Shown piece by piece: positions 1 to 5,162 of a stretch of DNA of 5,993 bases. Below the pieces are notes generated by a model. It did no database searches. It had not been told where the DNA came from and was given only the letters and a program-made list of their open reading frames with translations. Numbering within the stretch: position 1 is the stretch's first letter; every line of letters begins with the position of its first letter. The stretch lies in the NCBI GenBank assembly GCA_002394725.1, contig DGUQ01000169.1, positions 1 through 5,993 on the forward strand. The letters are read 5' to 3'. A program made the translations under genes and the position numbers. Origin of the DNA: Ruminococcaceae bacterium UBA4306 (GTDB lineage Bacteria > Bacillota > Clostridia > Oscillospirales > Acutalibacteraceae).

Positions 1-9
1 TAAATAAGC

Positions 10-42
10 AGGGGCTATCGCATTACAATTGCGATAGCCCCT
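10..42 (-). terminator. Intrinsic terminator after the thioesterase gene, possibly bidirectional
   Basis: A perfect 13-bp stem (10-22 pairs with 30-42, GC-rich base) closes a 7-nt loop. It starts 25 nt past the thioesterase stop codon. On the minus strand the hairpin is followed by GCTTATTTA, a mediocre U tract. On the plus strand it is followed by CATTTCTTTTTAT, which is better. It therefore ends the thioesterase transcript and could also end a convergent gene lying to the left of the window; that second role is inferred. Confidence 0.8.
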
Positions 43-67
43 CATTTCTTTTTATCAAGGATTAGTA

Positions 68-478
68 TTATTTCTCCGTGATCCGTTTCTTGACGTTCGC
101 GTAGGTTTTGTCAAAGAATTGTTTCGCGTTGACGATGAAGCGTGTGTGCTTGCCCTTGCCGATCAGCTTCTCATTGTCATAGACCTCTACCTCGAACTCG
201 AGCTTTCTGCCGTCAACGGCGGTCAGCGTGCTTCTGCACAGGATGGGAGCGCCGACGGGGGAGGAGGCGATGTGCTCGATCTCGACCTTGACGCCGACCG
301 TGGTCATGTCCAGCTCCAGCGCGCTTTCCACCGATTGGGCGCAGCAGCCCTCGCACAGCGCGATCATCGCCGGTGTGGCGAATACACGCAGGGAGCCGCT
401 TCCCATCATCAACGCGGTGTTTTCGTTGGTGACGGCGACGGATTTCTCGCCCTTCATGCCTACAGTTAATTTTGTCAT
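68..478 (-). CDS. FlK-like hotdog-fold acyl-CoA thioesterase
   Basis: A 136-residue protein of single hotdog-domain length. It resembles FlK, the fluoroacetyl-CoA thioesterase of Streptomyces cattleya. The segment VFATPAMIALCE (32-43) matches the FlK active-site helix. Thr35, Glu43 and His69 have the same spacing as the FlK triad Thr42/Glu50/His76, and the C-terminal LIGKGKHTRFIV (105-116) matches the family strand. The aromatic lid that FlK carries just before this helix, as I recall its sequence, is replaced here by a Gly/Ser/Met stretch, so fluoroacetyl-CoA should not be assumed as substrate. The likely reaction is cytoplasmic hydrolysis of a short or branched acyl-CoA. The ATG at 478 has GGAG at 486-489, seven bases away. 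The gene is separated from the kinase upstream by a 373-bp spacer full of heptamer repeats, and is followed by a hairpin terminator. Family assignment is firm; substrate is unknown. Confidence 0.88.
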   Translation of the reverse strand: MTKLTVGMKGEKSVAVTNENTALMMGSGSLRVFATPAMIALCEGCCAQSVESALELDMTTVGVKVEIEHIASSPVGAPILCRSTLTAVDGRKLEFEVEVYDNEKLIGKGKHTRFIVNAKQFFDKTYANVKKRITEK

Positions 479-518
479 TATGTTGCTCCTTTTGTATGTG
501 CCGTTTCTCGCCTTTGAT

Positions 519-669
519 TTAGTGATCAGTGGTCAGTGATTAGTGGTTAGTGATTAGTGATTAGTGGTTAGTGATTAGTGGTTAGTGATTAGTGATTAGT
601 GATTAGTGGTTAGTGATTAGTGGTTAGTGATTAGTGATCAGTGGTTAGTGATCAGTGATCAGTGGTCAG
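519..669. repeat. Heptanucleotide tandem array, 21 complete TYAGTGR units plus a partial
   Basis: Twenty-one in-phase 7-bp units run without indels from 519 to 665, then TCAG (666-669). Only two positions vary, both by transition: position 2 is T or C and position 7 is A or G. Units with C at position 2 occur only near the edges (units 2, 3, 18, 20, 21 and the partial), while units 4-17 are all TTAGTGR. The array ends 40 bp upstream of the thioesterase start. If transcription begins to its right, it would lie in the 5' untranslated RNA. Seven is not a multiple of three, and stop codons fill every frame, so it is noncoding. It resembles the class of heptameric short tandem repeats best known from cyanobacteria. 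Function unknown. Confidence 0.97.
547..638. repeat. Nested 42-bp (six-heptamer) tandem duplication
   Basis: Within the heptamer array the order of A-ending and G-ending units repeats with a period of six units. Units 6-11 (554-595) and units 12-17 (596-637) are identical over 42 bp. The periodicity extends back through unit 5 (547) and forward one base (638). This is what slippage or unequal exchange of a six-unit block would leave, and suggests recent expansion of the array core. Confidence 0.9.
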
Positions 670-680
670 CTTTGGAGGAT

Positions 681-711
681 ATCATACCCCAAAAAACAAA
701 GTGAGGGTCAA
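681..711 (-). promoter_or_regulatory. Weak candidate promoter for the thioesterase gene
   Basis: On the minus strand TTGACC (706-711) is followed after 19 bp by TATGAT (681-686). The hexamers are good but the spacing is longer than the 17-bp optimum. Initiation here would place the entire heptamer array in the leader. An alternative minus-strand -10, TATACT at 767-772, has only a poor -35 (TTCAAC). Neither is certain. Confidence 0.3.
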
Positions 712-851
712 GTGTTCGGCGGACATTTTAGTGCTTGCGCTGGGGAAGTTTATTGCAGTATGCCAAAGTATAATCCCTGCTTGACACGCCGTTGAAGACG
801 TGTTAGTAAACCGACGGCTTTGTAAGAAGGCGGAACAATGGCACACGTGCC

Positions 852-1661
852 TTACTCATACTCGACGACGTTGACCCAGCGTTCGAGGAACTCCTGCTCC
901 TCCTCCTTGCCCTTGACGCTCTGGGTGCAGGCGACGATGGGCATCCAGCGCTGTACATACTGCTTGGCGGTGTCGGTCTTTTCACAGAAGAGCTTGAGGT
1001 ACTTCTCCGCGACCTCGTCCATCCCCTTGAGGCAGAACAGCATATAGGTGCGCGCGGCGTCAGCGGCGGCGTTGCCCTGGGTCACGTGCGACCAGTCCAA
1101 AATATAATAATGATTCTGATCTGTAGGGGAGGGGCTTGCTCCTCCCGCTTTTTCAAGATCACTCACGCCCTCGGGTGTAATGATGATATTGCTCGGGGTG
1201 AAATCGCCGTGGCAGATCTTCTTGTGATTTTTCATGCTGTCCAGACGGGTGTGCAGCTCATAGCGAGTGGTCGCGTCAAAGCGGCTCGCAGAGATCTTGC
1301 GGTTGAATTTATCCTTGATCTTGTTGAGCAGGGGCGCTTCCTTGCTGAAGATCTCCTTCTGGATGCTGACGAAGAGGTCAAGATATTCGTCGAGCTTGTC
1401 GGGATTCTCCTCCATCAGCTGTGCGAGCGTCTTGCCGGGGATATACTCGGTGCGGATCGCCCACTTGCCGTCGATCTTGCTGACCTCGAGGAGCTTGGGG
1501 ACATTCAGCCCCGTCTCCTCGATACGCGCCTGATTCAGCGCTTCATTGAGGATATCCGCCTTGCTGTAATCGCTGTCGAATACCTTGAGGACGGTGTCGC
1601 CGTCTTTATAGATGACCTTTTTGGATCGTTGTGCTAAAATCTCATAATTCGTATTACTCAT
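852..1661 (-). CDS. Small-molecule kinase, aminoglycoside/choline phosphotransferase (APH) fold
   Basis: A 269-residue cytoplasmic protein of the APH/choline-kinase superfamily, which transfers the ATP gamma-phosphate to a hydroxyl of a small molecule. The N-lobe has VLKVF with the probable ATP-binding Lys26. The hinge is around RTEYIPGKTL (70-79). The catalytic loop HGDFTPSN (151-158) has Asp153 and Asn158, and the metal-binding Asp189 lies in ILDWSH. It then continues as QGNAAADAARTYML, typical of this family. About 19 residues between TPEG and YYILDW (about 166-184) look like an in-frame insertion caused by a palindromic DNA element. The second of two adjacent ATG codons (1661) is chosen because AAGGAGG lies six bases upstream; 1664 would leave only three. 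The gene follows adhE by 11 bp and must be co-transcribed with it. The substrate is unknown, and an antibiotic-resistance role should not be inferred from the family name. Confidence 0.85.
   Translation of the reverse strand: MSNTNYEILAQRSKKVIYKDGDTVLKVFDSDYSKADILNEALNQARIEETGLNVPKLLEVSKIDGKWAIRTEYIPGKTLAQLMEENPDKLDEYLDLFVSIQKEIFSKEAPLLNKIKDKFNRKISASRFDATTRYELHTRLDSMKNHKKICHGDFTPSNIIITPEGVSDLEKAGGASPSPTDQNHYYILDWSHVTQGNAAADAARTYMLFCLKGMDEVAEKYLKLFCEKTDTAKQYVQRWMPIVACTQSVKGKEEEQEFLERWVNVVEYE
1117..1161. repeat. 45-bp palindromic element inserted in frame in the kinase gene
   Basis: The segment begins TGATCT (1117-1122) and ends AGATCA (1156-1161), perfect 6-bp terminal inverted repeats. Inside is a near-perfect hairpin: GGGAGGGG (1127-1134) pairs with CTCCTCCC (1139-1146) with one G-T wobble around CTTG. 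The plus-strand hairpin is followed by GCTTTTTC, like a terminator in the antisense direction. At 45 bp it adds 15 codons without a frameshift. The encoded Gly/Ala/Ser/Pro-rich stretch interrupts the usual short connection between the kinase catalytic loop and the DW motif. Repeats of the form GTAGGGG-hairpin-CCC are, from memory, common in gut Clostridia; membership in such a dispersed family is inferred. Confidence 0.6.
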
Positions 1662-1667
1662 CATATA

Positions 1668-1675
1668 CCTCCTTA
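1668..1675 (-). promoter_or_regulatory. Kinase ribosome binding site overlapping the adhE stop codon
   Basis: Read on the minus strand this is TAAGGAGG. The TAA is the adhE stop codon, and its last two bases begin the Shine-Dalgarno AAGGAGG. Spacing to the ATG at 1661 is six bases. The overlap implies that ribosomes terminating on adhE are placed at the kinase start, so translation is probably coupled. Confidence 0.85.
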
Positions 1676-4297
1676 CACGTCTTTATGCTCGCCGTAATAG
1701 GCGTTGAGATACATCTGCTTGATCTCGCTGATCAGCGGATAACGCGGATTCGCGCCCGTGCACTGATCGTCGAACGCCTGCTCGCTCATCTCGTCGAGGG
1801 TGGCGAGGAAGGATTCTTCATCCGGCACGTAGTCACGGATGGTCGGCATGATGCCGATCTCGTTCTTGAGGGCGGTGATCTTGTCGAGCAGACCGTTGAG
1901 CTTCTCGTTATCGTCAGCGCCGTCAACGCCTAACGCCTCGGCGACCTCGGCATATCGGCGCAGGGTATGCGGATGGTCATACTGAGGGAAGGTGCCCATC
2001 TTGGTGGGGGCTTCCTTCGCGTTGAACAGCAGCACCTCGTTCATCATCAGGGCGTTCGCCACACCGTGGGGGATGTGATGGAAGGCGCCGAGCTTGTGCG
2101 CCATGGAGTGCATCACGCCGAGGAAGGCGTTGGCAAATGCCATACCTGCCATCGTAGCGGCGTTCGCCATCTTCTCACGCGCTTCCTTGTTCGGCACGCC
2201 GGTGACAGCGCTCTCATATGCCTTGGGCAGATACTCAAAGATGACCTTGAGCGCCTGCAGCGCCAGACCGTCGGTGTAATCGGTCGCCATGATCGAAGCG
2301 TACGCCTCGAGCGCGTGGGAGACCGCGTCGATACCGGAGGCGGAGGTCAGACCCTTGGGCGCGTCCATCATCATGTCCGCGTCAACGATCGCCATATCGG
2401 GCAACAGCTCATAGTCCGCGAGCGGATATTTGATGCCGCTGTTCTCATCGGTGATGACCGCGAAGGGCGTTACCTCACTGCCTGTACCGGCGGAAGTGGG
2501 AATGGCGATGAAATATGCCTTGTCGCCCATATGGGGGAAGGTGTACACGCGCTTGCGGATGTCCATGAAGCGCATTGCCATGTCCTCAAAATCGACCTCG
2601 GGATGCTCATACAGCACCCACATGATCTTTGCCGCGTCCATCGGAGAACCGCCGCCGACGGCGATGATGACGTCGGGCTTGAAGCTCTCCATCATCTTCG
2701 CGCCCATCTTGGCGCAGCCGAGGGTGGGATCGGGCGCTACCTCGCTGAAGGTGGTGTGTATAATGCCCATTTCGTCGAGCTTCTTCTCAACAGCCGCGGT
2801 GTAGCCGTTCGCATACAAAAAGCTGTCGGTGACGATGAACGCCTTCTTCTTGTTCATCACGCTGCCCAGCTCGTCGAGCGCGACGCTCAGACAGCCCTGT
2901 TTCATATAAACCTTTTCGGGTGCTCTGAACCAAAGCATGTTGTTCCTCCTCTTGGCTACGGTTTTGATGTTCAAAAGGTGTTTGACGCCGACGTTCTCGT
3001 AGATCGAGTTGCCGCCCCATGAGCCGCAGCCCAAGGTCAGCGAGGGCGTCAGGCGGAAGTTGTAGATATCACCGATACCGCCGTGGGAGGAGGGGGTGTT
3101 GACCACGATACGGCAGGTCTTCATGCGCTCCATGAACTCGTCGAGCACCTCCTTACGGGTCAACTCGTTGATAAAGATGGAGGAGGTGTGACCGTAGCCG
3201 CCGTCCGCGATTAGCTGTTCGGCATTGTCAAATGCCTCTTCGATGGTGTCGAATTTATACATCGCCAGTACGGGGGAGAGCTTTTCATGCGCGAATTCCT
3301 CGCTCAGATCCACGCTCTGCACCTCGCCGATGAGGACCTTGCTGTTCTCGGGGATGTCCACACCGCTGAGCTTGGCGATCTTGTAGGCGCTCTGTCCGAC
3401 GATCTTCGCGTTCAGAGAGCCGTTGATGATGATGGTCTTGCGTACCTTGTCCAGCTCGTCGGGCTTGAGGAAATAGCAGCCGCGGTACAAAAACTCCTGT
3501 TTGACCTGATCGTAGATCGAGGACGGTACGTGTACGCTCTGCTCAGAGGCGCAGATCATACCGTTATCAAAGGTCTTAGAGTGGATGATGGAGTTGACCG
3601 CGAGGATGATATCCGCGCTCTCGTCGATGATGGCAGGGGTATTGCCGGCGCCGACGCCGAGGGCGGGCTTGCCGGAGGAATACGCCGCCTTGACCATGCC
3701 GGGACCGCCTGTCGCGAGGATGATGTCAGCCTCCTTCATCAGGGTGTTGGTCATATCCAGCGAGGGGATGTCGATCCACGCGATGATGTCCTCGGGAGCG
3801 CCTGCCTTGACAGCCGCTTCCAAAACGATCCTTGCCGCGTCGATGGTGCTTTTCTTCGCGCGCGGATGGGGGGAGATGATGATACCGTTGCGTGTTTTGA
3901 GCGAGATCAGGCACTTGAAGATCGCGGTCGAGGTCGGGTTGGTGGTCGGGATGACCGCCGCCACGACGCCGATGGGCTCCGCCACACGCACGATGCCTGC
4001 CGCCGCGTCCTCTTCGATCACGCCGCAGGTCACGGTGTCCTTGTAAGCGTTATAGATGTATTCCGAAGCGTAGTTGTTCTTGATGACCTTGTCCTCGACA
4101 ACGCCCATGCCGGTCTCGGCGACCGCGTCCTTTGCCAGCGACAGACGCGCCTTGTTCGCCGCGATCGCCGCCGCCTTGAAGATCGCGTCAACCTGCTCCT
4201 GCGAGTAGGTGCTGAATTTCTCCTGCGCTTTCCTGACTTCGCCGATCTTCTTTTCCAGCGCCTCGACGCTGTCTACGAGATATTTTTCTTTATCCAT
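1673..4297 (-). CDS. adhE: Bifunctional acetaldehyde-CoA/alcohol dehydrogenase AdhE
   Basis: An 874-residue protein of normal AdhE length that converts acetyl-CoA to acetaldehyde and then ethanol, using two NADH. The N-terminal half is a CoA-acylating aldehyde dehydrogenase with catalytic Cys249 in NGMICASEQSVHV. The linker around NMLWFRAPEKVYMKQGCL (453-470) is characteristic of AdhE. The C-terminal half is an iron-dependent alcohol dehydrogenase: nucleotide-binding GGGSPMDAAK (548-557), PTSAGTGSEVTPF (600-612), and probable iron ligands Asp657, His661, His730 and His744, with the same D-x3-H and H-x13-H spacing as E. coli AdhE. Family members assemble into cytoplasmic helical spirosomes. 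The ATG at 4297 is preferred over that at 4303, because GGAGG (4305-4309) is seven bases from the former and one from the latter. Upstream are tandem promoters and a Rex-like operator; downstream the kinase gene is in the same operon. No damage is visible. Confidence 0.98.
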   Translation of the reverse strand: MDKEKYLVDSVEALEKKIGEVRKAQEKFSTYSQEQVDAIFKAAAIAANKARLSLAKDAVAETGMGVVEDKVIKNNYASEYIYNAYKDTVTCGVIEEDAAAGIVRVAEPIGVVAAVIPTTNPTSTAIFKCLISLKTRNGIIISPHPRAKKSTIDAARIVLEAAVKAGAPEDIIAWIDIPSLDMTNTLMKEADIILATGGPGMVKAAYSSGKPALGVGAGNTPAIIDESADIILAVNSIIHSKTFDNGMICASEQSVHVPSSIYDQVKQEFLYRGCYFLKPDELDKVRKTIIINGSLNAKIVGQSAYKIAKLSGVDIPENSKVLIGEVQSVDLSEEFAHEKLSPVLAMYKFDTIEEAFDNAEQLIADGGYGHTSSIFINELTRKEVLDEFMERMKTCRIVVNTPSSHGGIGDIYNFRLTPSLTLGCGSWGGNSIYENVGVKHLLNIKTVAKRRNNMLWFRAPEKVYMKQGCLSVALDELGSVMNKKKAFIVTDSFLYANGYTAAVEKKLDEMGIIHTTFSEVAPDPTLGCAKMGAKMMESFKPDVIIAVGGGSPMDAAKIMWVLYEHPEVDFEDMAMRFMDIRKRVYTFPHMGDKAYFIAIPTSAGTGSEVTPFAVITDENSGIKYPLADYELLPDMAIVDADMMMDAPKGLTSASGIDAVSHALEAYASIMATDYTDGLALQALKVIFEYLPKAYESAVTGVPNKEAREKMANAATMAGMAFANAFLGVMHSMAHKLGAFHHIPHGVANALMMNEVLLFNAKEAPTKMGTFPQYDHPHTLRRYAEVAEALGVDGADDNEKLNGLLDKITALKNEIGIMPTIRDYVPDEESFLATLDEMSEQAFDDQCTGANPRYPLISEIKQMYLNAYYGEHKDV

Positions 4298-4304
4298 TGT
4301 CATT

Positions 4305-4309
4305 CCTCC
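4305..4309 (-). promoter_or_regulatory. adhE ribosome binding site that decides the start
   Basis: GGAGG on the minus strand lies seven bases before the ATG at 4297, and only one base before an in-frame ATG at 4303. The downstream ATG is therefore the likely initiator. Confidence 0.85.
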
Positions 4310-4342
4310 AATACAGGAAAATAGGTTTTTTGCACACTATTA

Positions 4343-4371
4343 AGTATAGCATATGCAAATGGGGGATTCAA
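4343..4371 (-). promoter_or_regulatory. adhE proximal promoter P1 (sigma-A, extended -10)
   Basis: On the minus strand -35 TTGAAT (4366-4371), a 17-bp spacer and -10 TATACT (4343-4348). TGC immediately precedes the -10, making it an extended -10. Transcription would start near 4336, giving a leader of about 40 nt. The palindrome GCATATGC (4349-4356) abuts the -10 within the spacer. Confidence 0.85.
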
Positions 4372-4409
4372 TTTACATTTGCACCAAAGAAAAAGCGGTA
4401 TTTTTGATG

Positions 4410-4439
4410 TTTATAGACATATTGTTATTTTTTTAACAA
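4410..4439 (-). promoter_or_regulatory. adhE distal promoter P2, overlapped by the Rex-like site
   Basis: On the minus strand -35 TTGTTA (4434-4439), an 18-bp spacer and -10 TATAAA (4410-4415). Transcription would begin near 4403, about 65 bp upstream of the P1 start. The -35 and most of the spacer coincide with the Rex-like palindrome, so a bound repressor would block this promoter directly. Confidence 0.55.
4422..4439. promoter_or_regulatory. Candidate Rex (redox-sensing repressor) operator
   Basis: On the minus strand the 18-mer is TTGTTA-AAAAAA-TAACAA, a palindrome with 6-bp arms. It matches 13 of the 14 fixed positions of the clostridial Rex consensus TTGTTAANNNNTTAACAA. Rex releases DNA when NADH/NAD+ is high, and adhE is a known Rex target in Clostridia. 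The site lies between the upstream terminator and adhE, so adhE is its evident target. Binding is inferred. Confidence 0.65.
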
Positions 4440-4469
4440 AGTCAGCGATGACAACCGGCTCTGTTCAAG

Positions 4470-4505
4470 CAAAACGATACCCCCTCGAAAACCGAAGGGG
4501 GTATC
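4470..4505 (-). terminator. Intrinsic terminator after the DUF4234 gene
   Basis: On the minus strand a 10-bp stem GATACCCCCT/AGGGGGTATC (4496-4505 with 4476-4485) with a 10-nt loop region is followed by GTTTTGCTTG. It starts 23 bp beyond the DUF4234 stop codon and insulates adhE from upstream transcription. Confidence 0.85.
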
Positions 4506-4528
4506 AACAGGATTATGATGATCTGTTA

Positions 4529-4948
4529 TCAGCCGCGGGCGTTGTAATCATCCGCGAGCATGTTCATGGAGGTCAGCAGCTTGTGCGTGTAGATGAAAGG
4601 ACCGCAAATGATGAGCGAGCCTAAAATATTCCACAGCCAGAAAGTCTTTGCGCCGAAATCATAGGTGATGTTTCTGCGGTTGAGCTCGTCGCCGATACGG
4701 GCGCTGAGTCTGTGGAACCATACGAGCGGAACGATACCGCAGGTCAGCCATGAGAAGAGGAAGAATACAAGACAGTAGTGCATCGTCTTTTTGCCGTCAT
4801 AACGGCCGGCGATGATGTTGATGTATACCGAGATCTTGCTCATGATGACAATGGGGTAGATGCCGAGGGTGATGATACCCAGAAAGATGAATTTCACTAA
4901 GGTGAAATTGGTTACGAGCGTTTCGCGCTGATTGTTGTTTTGTGCCAT
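4529..4948 (-). CDS. DUF4234 family small membrane protein
   Basis: A 139-residue integral membrane protein without a cleavable signal. Three hydrophobic segments are visible, at about 13-36 (with LGIITLGIYPIVI), 57-77 (FFLFSWLTCGIVPLVW) and 100-121 (TFWLWNILGSLIICGPFIY). The repeated LGIYP/CGIVP helix ends, the FGAKTFWLW motif and the C-terminal MNMLADDYN are typical of DUF4234. The family is common in gut Firmicutes and has no established function. The start at 4948 is chosen because AAAGGA (4956-4961) lies seven bases upstream; the longer frame opens only with TTG at 4999 and has no ribosome binding site. The gene has its own near-consensus promoter and its own terminator, so it is probably monocistronic. 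Nothing ties it to adhE beyond proximity. Confidence 0.88.
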   Translation of the reverse strand: MAQNNNQRETLVTNFTLVKFIFLGIITLGIYPIVIMSKISVYINIIAGRYDGKKTMHYCLVFFLFSWLTCGIVPLVWFHRLSARIGDELNRRNITYDFGAKTFWLWNILGSLIICGPFIYTHKLLTSMNMLADDYNARG

Positions 4949-5014
4949 TTCCTTGTCCTTTCTGTGTTTTGATTGTACTGAACCGATTTTCCCGTCCAAA
5001 GATCCTTGATACTA

Positions 5015-5043
5015 AGTATAAAGCGAAAGGATGAGAAAGTCAA
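5015..5043 (-). promoter_or_regulatory. DUF4234 promoter (near-consensus sigma-A)
   Basis: On the minus strand -35 TTGACT (5038-5043), a 17-bp spacer and -10 TATACT (5015-5020). The start is expected near 5008, giving a leader of about 60 nt. The 11-bp palindrome ATACTAAGTAT (5009-5019) covers most of the -10 and the start region. Confidence 0.88.
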
Positions 5044-5058
5044 TAACATATTACAGAA

Positions 5059-5086
5059 TGAGGGAAGGGATCTCTCCCTTCCCTCA
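5059..5086 (-). terminator. Strong hairpin, probable terminator of the rubrerythrin transcript
   Basis: A perfect 12-bp stem (5059-5070 with 5075-5086) closes a 4-nt TCTC loop. It lies 77 bp past the rubrerythrin stop and just upstream of the DUF4234 -35. The minus-strand bases that follow (TTCTGTAATATG) are only moderately U-rich. It is likely a terminator, but could instead be a 3'-end stabilising hairpin. Confidence 0.7.
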
Positions 5087-5121
5087 ATAAGCATGCTGTT
5101 TTGTCCGCCGTTTCGCTCACA

Positions 5122-5153
5122 TCGTTTTTGAACGTCTTATCTGAGAAAAACGA
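5122..5153. repeat. 8-bp inverted repeat downstream of rubrerythrin
   Basis: TCGTTTTT (5122-5129) and AAAAACGA (5146-5153) are perfect inverted copies separated by 16 bp. On the minus strand the RNA would fold as a hairpin nine bases past the rubrerythrin stop codon, ending in a 3' arm AAAAACGA. The missing U tract argues against a terminator. It may protect the 3' end or be accidental. Confidence 0.4.
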
Positions 5154-5162
5154 CACATGTGT

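Larger units (their letters stand above)
479..851. other. 373-bp intergenic spacer between kinase and thioesterase genes
   Basis: No coding region with a ribosome binding site is visible on either strand. From right to left the spacer holds a 12-bp palindrome abutting the kinase stop (840-851), two interleaved 5-bp stems (784-818), an AT-rich stretch with possible minus-strand promoters, the heptamer array (519-669), and the thioesterase ribosome binding site (486-489). No strong intrinsic terminator follows the kinase gene, so readthrough from the adhE operon into the thioesterase cannot be excluded. Confidence 0.75.

Noticed and set aside
524..660. GATC sites in the heptamer array (524, 636, 650, 657) as a methylation-controlled switch
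   Set aside because: They arise automatically wherever a unit ending in A precedes a unit starting TC. Nothing in the window indicates a Dam-type methylase.
519..669. CRISPR array
   Set aside because: There are no spacers. The 7-bp units are contiguous and no cas genes are nearby.
781..809. Plus-strand promoter TTGACA-17-TAGTAA
   Set aside because: The -35 is perfect but the -10 matches only 3 of 6 positions, and no plus-strand gene follows; the next plus-strand sequence is antisense to the kinase.
852..1661. Aminoglycoside resistance determinant
   Set aside because: Only the kinase fold supports it. The gene is the second cistron of a housekeeping adhE operon with no mobile or resistance context.
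1967..3022. Long plus-strand open frame opposite adhE (351 codons)
   Set aside because: It is antisense to a fully conserved adhE and its translation is Arg/His/Val/Gly-rich low-quality sequence. It has no recognisable domain and is explained by the codon bias of adhE.
3287..4324. Second long plus-strand open frame opposite adhE (345 codons)
   Set aside because: Same explanation: an Asp/Arg-rich mirror of the adhE N-terminal half. It also extends across the adhE start and ribosome binding site.
4949..4999. Upstream extension of the DUF4234 gene to 4999
   Set aside because: It would start with TTG, has no ribosome binding site, and consists of polar sequence unlike the family N-terminus.
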